Below the pieces are notes generated by a model. That model was not told the origin of the DNA. It was given only the letters and a program-made list of their open reading frames with translations, and made no database searches. From CAVXTF01 sp963701375 (GTDB lineage: Bacteria > Actinomycetota > Acidimicrobiia > Acidimicrobiales > CAVXTF01), in assembly GCA_963701375.1 (NCBI GenBank), contig CAVOZT010000003.1, positions 1 to 64,000 on the forward strand: a DNA stretch of 64,000 bases. The letters are read 5' to 3'. A program made the position numbers and the translations under genes. This document shows, one piece after another, positions 8,015-16,338 of the stretch (the stretch's first letter is position 1; each line of letters opens with the position of its first letter).

Positions 8015-9523
8015 GTGATTGACGACCGCCATCCCGTGATCGTCGCGACCGGTCAGGTCCTGGAGCGCGACGAGCTGGTCTCGCCGGTGGAGTTGATGGC
8101 GCGTGCCGCGGAGATCTGTTTTAGCCAGGTTCCGAGCCTTCGCCGGCGCATCGAGCACCTGTCGGTCGTCAACGTGCTCACGGGTGCCGGACTCGCGCCG
8201 GCGAGCGATCTGGCACGGCGATTGAGGATCAAGCCGGAACGAGCCGAGACGACGACGGTCGGCGGGAACACACCGCAATGGCTCGTGAACAATCTCGCCG
8301 ACTCCATCTGGTCCGGGAATCTCGAGGTGGCCCTGATTGCGGGCGGAGAAGCCCAGCGCTCGGCTTGGGCCGGCTATCGCTCGACCGAAGAGTCAGGCGA
8401 GGCAGACCCGGTGGTAGGCGACGAGCGGCTCGGGTTCGGCGATGCCGAGCTTGCAGCGGGGTTGCTCGCGCCAGTGCACGTCTATCCACTGTTCGAAAGC
8501 GTTTTGGCCCACAGGACAGGGAGGACATTCGCCGAGCAACGGGACTTTCTCGGTCGGTTGCTCTCGCCGATGACCAGCGTCGCGGCCTCTCGTGACTGTG
8601 CTTGGTTCCCTGCCGAGCGAAGTCCTACCGACATCTCGATCCTCTCATCGGAGAACCGACTCGTCTGTGAGCCGTACTCGAAGCGAATGTGCGCATTCCT
8701 CGGAGTCGACCAGGCGGCGTCCGTACTTATTTGTTCCTACGGTGTCGCGAAGGCTGCGGGCGTCGCGGACAGTTGCGTGTTCTGCTGGTCGGGAGCAGAC
8801 GCATCGGACGTCTGGTTTCCAGCCGCACGCCCGGATCCGGGGAGCTCGCCAGGCTTACGCGTCGCGGGCAATGCCGCACTTGCAGCCGCGTCGTTGGGCA
8901 TCGACGACGTGCGGTGGCTCGACTTTTACTCATGTTTCCCGTGCGTCCTCGAGATGGCGTGCGATGCCCTTGTCGTGGATCCCTTCGATTCCAGGGGTCT
9001 CACGGTTACTGGTGGGCTCCCGTACTTCGGCGGACCGGGGAATGCGTACACGCTGTTCGCGATCGCCACAATGGCAGAGCTGTTGCGCACGAGTGGCAGC
9101 GGCGGCGTCGGCGGCAGCAGCAGCAGCAGCAGCAAGAGCAGCAGCAATGAAGCCGGCTTGGTAAGCGGTATCGGCTGGTACGCGACGAAACATTCCGTGG
9201 GTGTCTACGCAACGGCGCCCAACGAGAAGGGGTGGAGCCGAGGTGACACCGATCGAGAGCAGGTGGAGATCGACCGGTCCGCGATCCCTGTCGCCCCCGA
9301 GGTTCCGGGGCCCGGAATGTCCGCGACGGTCGACGCGTCCGCAGTTCACTACGACAGCTCCGGAGGGGTGACTGGAGCACCTCTACTCGCCACCCTGGAC
9401 GACGGGCGTCGCGTCGCCGCCGGTCCCGCAGAGTCGGTGAAGCTCAGCGAGCTCGAAGGACTGAACCTCGCAGGCGAACGGGTGCACGTGGCCGGATCGC
9501 CGCCTCGCTATCAGCCTTCGTGA
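8015..9523 (+). CDS. Thiolase-like protein (acetyl-CoA acetyltransferase/SCP2-thiolase-like family)
   Basis: A 502-residue protein starting at GTG 8015. Thiolase-fold signatures are present: VIVATGQV at the N-terminus, VVNVLTGAG, GNLEVALIAGGEAQRS near residue 110, and LDFYSCFPCVLEM plus TGGLPYFGGPGNAYT in the second half. At the position of the first thiolase Cys (normally a CxSG-type loop) the sequence is TTVGGNTPQW, so the usual nucleophile is absent. A Ser-rich tract encoded by AGC repeats (9115-9147) interrupts the protein near residue 370. A ~120-residue C-terminal domain follows, as in mycobacterial thiolase-like proteins. It probably acts on acyl-CoA, but the reaction is uncertain. A hydratase gene follows. 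Confidence 0.75.
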   Translation: MIDDRHPVIVATGQVLERDELVSPVELMARAAEICFSQVPSLRRRIEHLSVVNVLTGAGLAPASDLARRLRIKPERAETTTVGGNTPQWLVNNLADSIWSGNLEVALIAGGEAQRSAWAGYRSTEESGEADPVVGDERLGFGDAELAAGLLAPVHVYPLFESVLAHRTGRTFAEQRDFLGRLLSPMTSVAASRDCAWFPAERSPTDISILSSENRLVCEPYSKRMCAFLGVDQAASVLICSYGVAKAAGVADSCVFCWSGADASDVWFPAARPDPGSSPGLRVAGNAALAAASLGIDDVRWLDFYSCFPCVLEMACDALVVDPFDSRGLTVTGGLPYFGGPGNAYTLFAIATMAELLRTSGSGGVGGSSSSSSKSSSNEAGLVSGIGWYATKHSVGVYATAPNEKGWSRGDTDREQVEIDRSAIPVAPEVPGPGMSATVDASAVHYDSSGGVTGAPLLATLDDGRRVAAGPAESVKLSELEGLNLAGERVHVAGSPPRYQPS

Positions 9524-9638
9524 ATCGTGGCTGGCGGCCTGCGGCGGCGTCGGACCAGACTCGTCAGACCGGGATCACGTAATCCCCGACCCCAGACCCC
9601 CGACCTCCGACCCCTGAGACGCAGAGGAGACAGCACCC

Positions 9639-10409
9639 GTGGCAGTTGTCGAACGCGATCGTCGCCAGAACGTCGAGATCCTCACGATCAACCGCCCCGA
9701 GGCGAGAAACGCAATCAACGGCGAGGTCAGCCAGGCGATGGCGGCTGCCCTGGACGAGCTCGAAGCCGACAAGCACTGCTTGGCCGTCATCATCACCGGT
9801 GCCGGTGACAAAGCATTCTCGGCGGGGATGGACTTGAAGGCCTTCGCTTCAGGAGAGCTCGGAGCGATCGCGTCCGCCCCGGGGGGTTTCGGAGGCATCA
9901 CCCAACGCGACTTTCCCAAGCCACTTGTCGCTGCGGTGAACGGCGCTGCTCTGGCGGGAGGGTGCGAGATCATGCTCTCGTGCGACATGGTCGTCGCAGC
10001 CGAGCATGCGACGTTCGGCATTCCCGAGACCAAGAGAGGACTCATTGCCGGCGCCGGTGGACTGCTTCGGCTCCCCCGCCGACTGCCGTTGGCGATCGCG
10101 CTGGAGCTCGGCTTGACCGGTGAAACGATCGGCGCCGAACGGGCTTACCAGCTCGGGTTGATAAACCGAGTCGTCCCCGCCGAGCAGCTGATCCAAGAGG
10201 CGCTCGGATTGGCGGAGCTCATAACTGCCAACGCGCCGATCGCTGTCAGGTGGTCCAAGCGCATCATGCGGGCGTCGCCGTACTTGTCGGAGCAGGAGGG
10301 CTGGAACTTGACGGCCGAAGCTGCTGGTGAGGTCTTCTCGTCGCCGGACGCACTCGAAGGCGCCGTCGCTTTCGCCGAGAAGCGGCCGCCGCGATGGCAA
10401 CTGCCCTAG
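9639..10409 (+). CDS. Enoyl-CoA hydratase/isomerase (crotonase family)
   Basis: A 256-residue crotonase starting at GTG 9639, with AGAGGAGA at about 9622-9629. Motifs are NRPEARNAINGEVSQAM, the oxyanion-hole segment DKAFSAGMDLKAF, a second oxyanion element VNGAALAGGCEIMLSCDM, and FGIPETKRGLIAGAGG with Glu in the second catalytic-Glu region. It should hydrate trans-2-enoyl-CoA, probably in the same acyl-CoA pathway as the dehydrogenase and thiolase-like protein. The stop codon is immediately followed by the ATG of the next gene, so the two are likely co-transcribed. Confidence 0.9.
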   Translation: MAVVERDRRQNVEILTINRPEARNAINGEVSQAMAAALDELEADKHCLAVIITGAGDKAFSAGMDLKAFASGELGAIASAPGGFGGITQRDFPKPLVAAVNGAALAGGCEIMLSCDMVVAAEHATFGIPETKRGLIAGAGGLLRLPRRLPLAIALELGLTGETIGAERAYQLGLINRVVPAEQLIQEALGLAELITANAPIAVRWSKRIMRASPYLSEQEGWNLTAEAAGEVFSSPDALEGAVAFAEKRPPRWQLP

Positions 10410-10847
10410 ATGGGTCACGCTCTCCACTTCGCTCCCCACTTCGCTCAGCTGTCGCCTGCGGTCGACGGATTACGGCTTTCGTTGCACGTTCTCGCAGCGA
10501 CCGTCTGGGTTGGAGGTCAGTTCACCCTCGGGGGATTGGTCCCGACGGCGAAACGACTCGGGGCGGAAGCTCCCAAGCAGCTTGCGAGGGCCTTTTCCCG
10601 GATGATGTGGCCCGCATTCCTGGTCTTGCTAGCCACCGGGATCTGGAACGTTTCGGCCGTTTCAAAGGGCCAGCCGTCCGCTTGGAAGGTCGTCCTTGGC
10701 GTGAAGATCGCAGTCGTCTTGGTGTCTGGGCTTGCCGCATGGCTTCACAGCACGGCCTCGAGCCGCCGGAGCCTCGCGGTCTGGGGCGGAGTCAGCGCGC
10801 TCTCAGCGACTTCCGCCCTGGTCCTTGGCGTCTTTTTGGCCGGCTGA
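10410..10847 (+). CDS. CopD-like integral membrane protein
   Basis: A 145-residue protein with about four predicted membrane segments: LRLSLHVLAATVWVGGQFTL near 21-40, a segment around MMWPAFLVLLATGIWNV, VVLGVKIAVVLVSGLAAWL, and a last segment near the C-terminus. The first-segment pattern LHxLAATVWVGG is shared with CopD/DUF2269-type proteins, where the His can bind haem or copper. The role is not established. It begins at the base after the hydratase stop. Confidence 0.65.
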   Translation: MGHALHFAPHFAQLSPAVDGLRLSLHVLAATVWVGGQFTLGGLVPTAKRLGAEAPKQLARAFSRMMWPAFLVLLATGIWNVSAVSKGQPSAWKVVLGVKIAVVLVSGLAAWLHSTASSRRSLAVWGGVSALSATSALVLGVFLAG

Positions 10848-10890
10848 AGGTCGGAGAGCCTTCTCACCGGGCCGCGAGTAGCCTGGTGGC

Positions 10891-11100
10891 ATGCTCGCCG
10901 AGATTTTCGGAGTTGATGGGATCATCGTCATCATCGTGGTAGCCCTGGTGCTGTTCGGGAGTACTCAGATTCCCAAGCTCGCCCGCTCGCTCGGCTCCGC
11001 GCACACCGAGTTCAAAAAAGGTCTTTCCGAAGGAGCCGCTGAAGGCGCCAAGGACGGGGCCAAGGACTCGGCTAAGACTGACGACGCCACAGCTTCCTGA
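10891..11100 (+). CDS. tatA: Twin-arginine translocase subunit TatA
   Basis: A 69-residue protein with the TatA layout: an N-terminal hydrophobic helix (GIIVIIVVALVLFGS, about 10-24), the hinge Q-I-P-K-L-A-R-S-L-G, an amphipathic helix ending in FKKG, and a short charged Ala/Lys/Asp tail. It would oligomerise with TatBC to export folded proteins. Likely clients in this window include the Rieske protein QcrA. No tatB or tatC is adjacent. Confidence 0.9.
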   Translation: MLAEIFGVDGIIVIIVVALVLFGSTQIPKLARSLGSAHTEFKKGLSEGAAEGAKDGAKDSAKTDDATAS

Positions 11101-11185
11101 CAAACAACCTGGCTGAATCTCCAGTCCTGGGATCTTTAGCCCTGGGCCGCTCGCAGTCCGCGGGCCGCGCAGACCTGAACTGCGC

Positions 11186-12505
11186 ATGAGCGAAAACGCT
11201 CACGCAGACGACGTAATCGCACTGGCCGACAGACTCTGGAACGGTGAGACGGTCGCGTCCGCCGTGCATCCTGTCGGTTATAGAGGCGACCTCGCAGAGA
11301 TCGCAGACGGGGTGGCCTTCGTCCCGTCGTTCGCCAATGTCTCGGCGTTCAAGACAGAAGACGGCCTGGTCTTCGTAGACACGGGGTCGGCGTTCGTGGC
11401 GACCTCCATCCACGAAGAGATCCGCAGGTGGTCACCCGACCGCCTCGACACGGCCATCTATTCCCACGGTCACATCGATCACGTTTTCGGAGTCCCCGTT
11501 TTCGAAAGCGAGGCGAAGGACCGCGGATGGCGCGCTCCTGTCGTGGTGGCGCACGAGGCTCTCCCCCCTCGCTTCGACCGCTACGTGTTGACCGCCGGGT
11601 ACAACGGCGTCATCAACGCCCGGCAATTCCAAGTGCCGGGGCTCGCGTGGCCGACGAATTACCGGTACCCGGACCGCACCTACTCGGATCGACTCGACCT
11701 CCAAGTCGGGGGTATCGATTTCGAGCTCCACCACGCAAAAGGCGAAACGGACGACCACACGTGGACGTGGGTGCCAGAACACCGCGTCCTTTGCTGTGGT
11801 GACCTGTTCATCTGGGCCTCGCCGAACTGCGGGAATCCCCAGAAGGTCCAGCGGTTCCCGAGCGAGTGGGCCGCCGCACTGCGGGAGATGGCCGAGCTCC
11901 ACCCCGAAGTCCTTCTGCCCGGTCACGGCTTTCCCGTGATCGGCGGCGACCGAGTCCGCATCGCCCTGACCGAGACCGCTGAGCTACTCGAATCCTTGGT
12001 CGACCAGACCCTCGCCCTCATGAACCAGGGCGCTCGGCTCAACGAGATCCTGCACGCGGTCGAGGCGCCGAAACACTTGATGGAGCGGCCCTACCTCGCT
12101 CCTGTCTACGACGAGCCGGAGTTCGTCGTGCGCAATATCTGGCGCCTTTACGGCGGCTGGTACGACGGCGACCCCTCGACGTTGAAGCCCGCGCCTCAAG
12201 GGGCGCTCGCCGCCGAGCTCGCCACCTTGGCCGGTTGCGCCGGAGCCCTTGCAGACAGAGCTCTGGCCTTGGCGGAGATGGCAAAGGCGACCGAGGCCCA
12301 CCACGCTCCTTCCGCTGCCGATCGTGTCTTCTCCACGGACCTGAGGCTCGCCGGCCACCTGGCGGAGCTTGCCCTCCTCGCAGATCCCTCCGACGCCGGC
12401 ACCCGCCGGATCCACACCGAGGTCTTCTCGCTGATGGCATCCGTTGCAACGTCGACGATGGCGAAGGGCATATACCGGTGGGCCGCATCCGAATCGGCCG
12501 ACTGA
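11186..12505 (+). CDS. Metallo-beta-lactamase-fold hydrolase, alkyl-sulfatase-like
   Basis: A 439-residue protein. The metal site is read from SHGHIDHVFG near residue 94 (HxHxDH), a His in ELHHAKGETDDHTW near 190, an Asp in VLCCGDLFIW, and GHGFPV near 250. The C-terminal ~170 residues are helical and resemble the dimerisation domain of SdsA1-type alkyl sulfatases (GARLNEILHAVEAPKHL is typical). The full sterol-carrier-like third domain of alkyl sulfatases is mostly absent. Hydrolysis of a sulfate ester or a thioester are both possible. Confidence 0.8.
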   Translation: MSENAHADDVIALADRLWNGETVASAVHPVGYRGDLAEIADGVAFVPSFANVSAFKTEDGLVFVDTGSAFVATSIHEEIRRWSPDRLDTAIYSHGHIDHVFGVPVFESEAKDRGWRAPVVVAHEALPPRFDRYVLTAGYNGVINARQFQVPGLAWPTNYRYPDRTYSDRLDLQVGGIDFELHHAKGETDDHTWTWVPEHRVLCCGDLFIWASPNCGNPQKVQRFPSEWAAALREMAELHPEVLLPGHGFPVIGGDRVRIALTETAELLESLVDQTLALMNQGARLNEILHAVEAPKHLMERPYLAPVYDEPEFVVRNIWRLYGGWYDGDPSTLKPAPQGALAAELATLAGCAGALADRALALAEMAKATEAHHAPSAADRVFSTDLRLAGHLAELALLADPSDAGTRRIHTEVFSLMASVATSTMAKGIYRWAASESAD

Positions 12506-12509
12506 CCGA

Positions 12510-12555
12510 CTGACCCTTTTGCGGCCAGCGGCCTGACCCTTTTACGGCCAGCGGC
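12510..12555. repeat. 23-bp tandem duplication
   Basis: Two copies, 12510-12532 and 12533-12555, differ at one base (CTTTTGCGG versus CTTTTACGG). They lie directly after the stop of the metallo-beta-lactamase gene, in the ~185-base gap before ctaC. The rest of the gap is very GC-rich, with GGCCCG-type runs; I see no clear terminator or promoter in it. Confidence 0.8.
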
Positions 12556-12689
12556 CGGTGGCCCGGCGGCCCGCCCGACGGCCCGCCCTAGAGCGGCTCG
12601 GGCCAGCCCTAACGCACCGTGCGGATGCGCCGTGCGGGACGTTCCGCTCAACTACCTTGCGGCCGGTGCGGTTGGCTAGTGTCGACCCG

Positions 12690-13530
12690 ATGAAGCCGCC
12701 AGCGGAAGCGGATCAACGCGGCGCAGCCCGGAGAAGCCCGGCCCGGCGTCTCGCCTTCGGCGTCGGGGCGTTGGCGCTCCCCGTCGTCCTCGGGGGTTGC
12801 GGGCTCCCGACGTTCTGGGGCTACCGAGGCAGCACGACCCAGGCCCACTCCGAGTTCCTCATGTACGCATGGACGTTCCTCGCCGCGATCGTGGTCGGCG
12901 GGCTGGTCGCACTCCTGATCATCTGGGCGTTGATCCGGTACCGCCACCGCAGCGACGAGATGCCCCGCCAATTCCAGTACCACGGACCAGTGGAGCTCTT
13001 CTACACGATCGTTCCGATAGTGATCGTGCTCGTCATCTTCGGCTTCACGGTCGTGACCGAGAACAACATCGACGCGCTCTCCTCGTCGCCGGCGGTAGAC
13101 GTGAAGATCACGGCCTTCCAGTGGGGATGGGAGTTCCAGTACCCCTCGAGCAACATCGTCGTCCTCGGCCACACCACCCAGAATCCGGATCTGGTACTGC
13201 CGTCCGGCGAGACCACACAGATCACGCTCGTCTCGCAAGACGTGATCCACGGCTTCTACGTGCCTCAGTTCAACTTCAGCCGCTACGCCCAGCCCGGGGT
13301 CACCAACCTGTTCGACCTGACCCCCGCGGCCTCGAGCACTCCGAAGACCTACCGAGGCCAGTGCACCCAGCTTTGCGGGCTCTATCACGCGCTCGATGTT
13401 CTTCCACGTGACGACGCTGCCTCCTGCACAATTCAAGGCATGGCTCGCGCGCAACACGAACCGGAGCTTCATAGGACAGTCGTCGTACAGTGCGTCGAGC
13501 GGGACCGGCACCTTGTCGGGAACGGGGTGA
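12690..13530 (+). CDS. ctaC: Cytochrome c oxidase subunit II, +1 frameshift near 13390
   Basis: I chose ATG 12690 because it puts a lipoprotein signal at the N-terminus (VGALALPVVLGGCG, lipobox Cys at ~33). Two membrane helices follow, then the CuA domain with FQWGWEFQYP. The CuA ligand set C-x3-C-x3-H-x2-M is split. The current frame reads GQCTQLCGLYHA and then loses sense; removing one base near 13390 gives a Met and MFFHVTTLPPAQFKAWLA, ending at TGA 13528-13530. The span of 841 bases is one over a multiple of three. The subunit accepts electrons from cytochrome c domains and delivers them to subunit I. First gene of ctaC-ctaD-ctaF. Confidence 0.9.
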
Positions 13531-13537
13531 TCAGCTC

Positions 13538-15293
13538 ATGACCCTCCTCCAAGATCGCCCCGCGGTCGTACCCGGCCACGGCGGCGAAGGCGAAGGTGAC
13601 GAACACGCTGACCACGGAGGCCACGAAGGGACCCGCGGCATCCTTCTGTGGCTGACGAGCACCGACCACAAGATCATCGGCCTCAACTACATGATCACGT
13701 CGCTAGTGATGTTCTTCATCGCCGGCGGCATGGCGCTCGTGATCCGGGTCCAGCTCTCGTCGCCGCAGGAATCGTTCCTCTCCTACCAGACGTACAACGA
13801 GCTCTTCACGATGCACGGGAGCTTGATGCTCTACCTGTTCGCCGGCCCGTTCGCGTTCGGGGGGCTCGCCAACTTCATGGTCCCGCTGCAAGTGGGAGCG
13901 CCCGACATGGCGTTCCCCCGACTGAACGCCCTGTCGTACTGGCTCTACCTGAGCGGCTCGATCACGATGCTCCTGGGCTTCTTCACCGCAGGAGGCGCAG
14001 CGGCCTTCGGGTGGGTGGGCTACGCCCCGTTGTCCAACGCGGTCAACTCCCCCGGAGCGGGCGCCGACCTGTGGATACTTGCGCTGGCGCTTACCGGATT
14101 CTCGGCGATCTTCACCGGCGTCAACCTGATCACCACCATCTTCTATCTGCCGCGCGCCCGGAATGACCATGTTCCGAATGCCGATCTTCACCTGGAACAT
14201 GTTGGTGACCGCGCTGCTGATCCTGATCGCCTTCCCCGTGCTCACGAGCGCAATGATCCTGCTGTTCTGCGACCGCCACTTCGGCACACATATCTTCGAG
14301 GTGCAGGGCGGCGGCGCGCCGATCCTCTATCAGAACCTCTTCTGGTTCTTCGGGCACCCCGAGGTGTACATCCTTGCCCTGCCGTACTTCGGGATAGTCA
14401 CAGAGGTGATCCCGGCGTTCTCCAGGAAGCCGCTGTTCGGCTACAAGGGCATGGTGTTCGCGACAATGGGCATCGCGGCACTCTCGACCGGTGTCTGGGC
14501 GCACCACATGTTCACTACCGGGACTGTGCTCCTCCCGTTCTTCTCGCTGCTCTCGCTTCTGATAGCGGTACCGACAGGGATCAAATTCTTCAACTGGATC
14601 GGGACCATGTGGCGAGGGCAGATCCAGTACAAGACTCCGATGCTGTTCTCGATCGGGTTCCTGTTCGCATTCTTGATGGGCGGCCTGACCGGGGTGATGC
14701 TCGCCTCACCCCCGATCGACTTCGCCACCCATGACACGTACTTCGTGGTCGCGCACTTCCACCAGGTTTTGATCGGGACGACGGTGTTCGCCGGATTCGC
14801 CGGGTTCTACTTCTGGTACCCGAAGATGTTCGGCCGGATGCTCAACGACACTCTCGGCAAGCTGCACTTCTGGTTCCTGTTCATCGGCTTCTGGGTCATG
14901 ACAATGCCTCAATACGCCGTTGGGCTCGAAGGCATGCCACGTCGCGTGGCGACCTACCCGACAGGCGTCGGTTGGCAGGGCCTCAATATCGCATCGAGCA
15001 TCGGTGGTTGGATGATCGGGCTCTCGTTCATCTTCATGTTCGTCGCCATCGGCCAGTCGGTATGGGGCAAGAACATCGTGAAGGCGCCCGACAACCCCTG
15101 GGACGCGGGCGCCCTCGAATGGTTCACCTCGTCGCCACCTTCCCATCACAACTTCGAGCGCCTGCCACCCATCCGCTCGGAGCGGCCGGTGTGGGACTTC
15201 AACCATCCCGAGTACCGGTCCATCGATCACGTAGCCGAGCATCGTGCCCAGCAACTCGCCGCTGGCGTGGGCTCCGGATCGCGCAAGGAGTGA
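13538..15293 (+). CDS. ctaD: Cytochrome c oxidase subunit I (aa3 type), +1 frameshift near 14150
   Basis: Starts at ATG 13538, 7 bases after the restored ctaC stop. WLTSTDHKIIGLNYM opens the canonical 12-helix core; TMHGSLMLYLFAGPFAFGG carries the haem-ligand His. The frame breaks in TATCTGCCGCGCGCC (about 14144-14158). Removing one base joins NLITTIFYL to RAPGMTMFRMPIFTWNML. FGHPEVYILALPYFGIVTE holds the CuB His and cross-linked Tyr, TGVWAHHMFTTG the other CuB His, and FVVAHFHQVLIGT the haem a3/a ligands. The span of 1756 bases is one over a multiple of three. It is the catalytic oxygen-reducing, proton-pumping subunit. Confidence 0.95.
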
Positions 15294-15300
15294 CGGCGAC

Positions 15301-15726
15301 ATGAAGATGGAAGCCAGATTGCTGATCGGCGTCGGGGCCTTCTTCTCGGTCACCGACATCGTTTACTGGTTCTGGGGCTACCACTACCTGGCCGGCAACA
15401 ACTCCGTCGGACCTGAGCAGTCGGGCACCGTGATGCTCATAGGGACCGTCCTTCTCGGGTTGGTCCCTGGGCTGTACTACTTCTGGTGGTCGCGCCATAT
15501 GCGTCCGCGACCCGAAGACCGCTCGGACGCGACCATCGAGGAGGGCTCCGGGGTCATCGGCACCTTCCCGAGCTCGAGCATCTGGCCGTTCGTCCTAGGG
15601 ATGGGCGCATTCCTGATCGCGCTGGCCTCGGTGTTCGGGATCTGGCTTCTCGTGCCTGCGTTCTCCCTGGTCTTCAGCGCCGCGATCGGCTACACCGCAG
15701 AAAGCAGGAGAGGCGGCCAGGTCTAA
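15301..15726 (+). CDS. ctaF: Cytochrome c oxidase subunit IV, actinobacterial type
   Basis: A 141-residue membrane protein with two N-terminal helices (LLIGVGAFFSVTDIVYWFWG and VMLIGTVLLGLVPGLYYFWW), a short loop rich in acidic residues, and two C-terminal helices. This four-helix plan, and its place directly after ctaD, match CtaF, an accessory subunit of actinobacterial aa3 oxidase. The stop codon (GTC TAA) is inside the first copy of the 20-bp repeat at 15721. Confidence 0.9.
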   Translation: MKMEARLLIGVGAFFSVTDIVYWFWGYHYLAGNNSVGPEQSGTVMLIGTVLLGLVPGLYYFWWSRHMRPRPEDRSDATIEEGSGVIGTFPSSSIWPFVLGMGAFLIALASVFGIWLLVPAFSLVFSAAIGYTAESRRGGQV

Positions 15727-15780
15727 GAACGGCGCTCGGCGTCTAAGAACGGCGCTCGGCGTCTAAGAACGGCGCTCGGC
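15721..15780. repeat. Three perfect tandem copies of a 20-bp unit at two convergent gene ends
   Basis: The unit GTCTAAGAACGGCGCTCGGC occurs exactly three times (15721-15740, 15741-15760, 15761-15780). The first copy supplies the ctaF stop codon; the last copy supplies the end of the cupin gene on the other strand. The last copy plus the following bases form the palindrome GCTCGGC-GCCGAGC (15774-15787), which could act as a weak terminator stem. Confidence 0.95.
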
Positions 15781-16296
15781 GCCGAGCAGCGTGACGAAGA
15801 TCACGACCGGCTCGTTCGTGCGGTTGTGCCACGCGTGACGGGTGCCGTTCTGTATGACGCAGTCGCCGGCGCGCAGGTGTACCTCGGACCCGTCGTCTAG
15901 TTCCAAGTCGACCTCGCCCGAGATGACGACGTCGATGTCGACGGTGTCCGTCGTGTGCATTCCCGGGTTCTCGAGCTCCATGGCCTCGGCGAGCCCCGGG
16001 AGCAAGGTGGCCAACTCCCCTAGCGCCTCTCCGATGTCGAGGTCCGGAGGGATCGTCACCGAATCGGGCCCGAGGGTGAAGAAGGCGAAGCGGTACCCGC
16101 TGGTCGGCGGGAAATAGAGGGGCGCCGGCGGCTGCGTTCCGTCTGTCGGAAGGACCGTCGGCTCGTCAGAGCCCCAAAGCCGGTGGAACGCCGTGCCAGG
16201 CATGATCGCAAGCTCGATCGGTTCGACCTCTGTTTCCGAGACGAACACCGACTTGCCGGTTGCGTCCTGCCCTGTCACGACCCGCCGCACCTTCAT
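15763..16296 (-). CDS. Cupin-domain protein
   Basis: A 177-residue protein with a C-terminal cupin barrel. Motif 1 is recognisable in DTVDIDVVISGEVDLELDDG, and motif 2 in GDCVIQNGTRHAWHN, which supplies metal-type His residues. The N-terminal ~100 residues resemble small-molecule-responsive cupins of actinobacteria. The ligand or reaction is unknown. It sits between the oxidase genes and qcrB, on the qcrB strand and 42 bases after its stop, so it may be co-transcribed with the qcr operon. Confidence 0.8.
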   Translation of the reverse strand: MKVRRVVTGQDATGKSVFVSETEVEPIELAIMPGTAFHRLWGSDEPTVLPTDGTQPPAPLYFPPTSGYRFAFFTLGPDSVTIPPDLDIGEALGELATLLPGLAEAMELENPGMHTTDTVDIDVVISGEVDLELDDGSEVHLRAGDCVIQNGTRHAWHNRTNEPVVIFVTLLGAERRS

Positions 16297-16338
16297 GGGA
16301 CTAGACCTTCATGGAGCTAGCCGGCGGCCATGTGCTAG

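Noticed and set aside
13602..14287. Minus-strand open frames opposite ctaD and ctaC
   Set aside because: Composition is charged and repetitive, with no recognisable domains; they are high-GC shadows of the oxidase genes.
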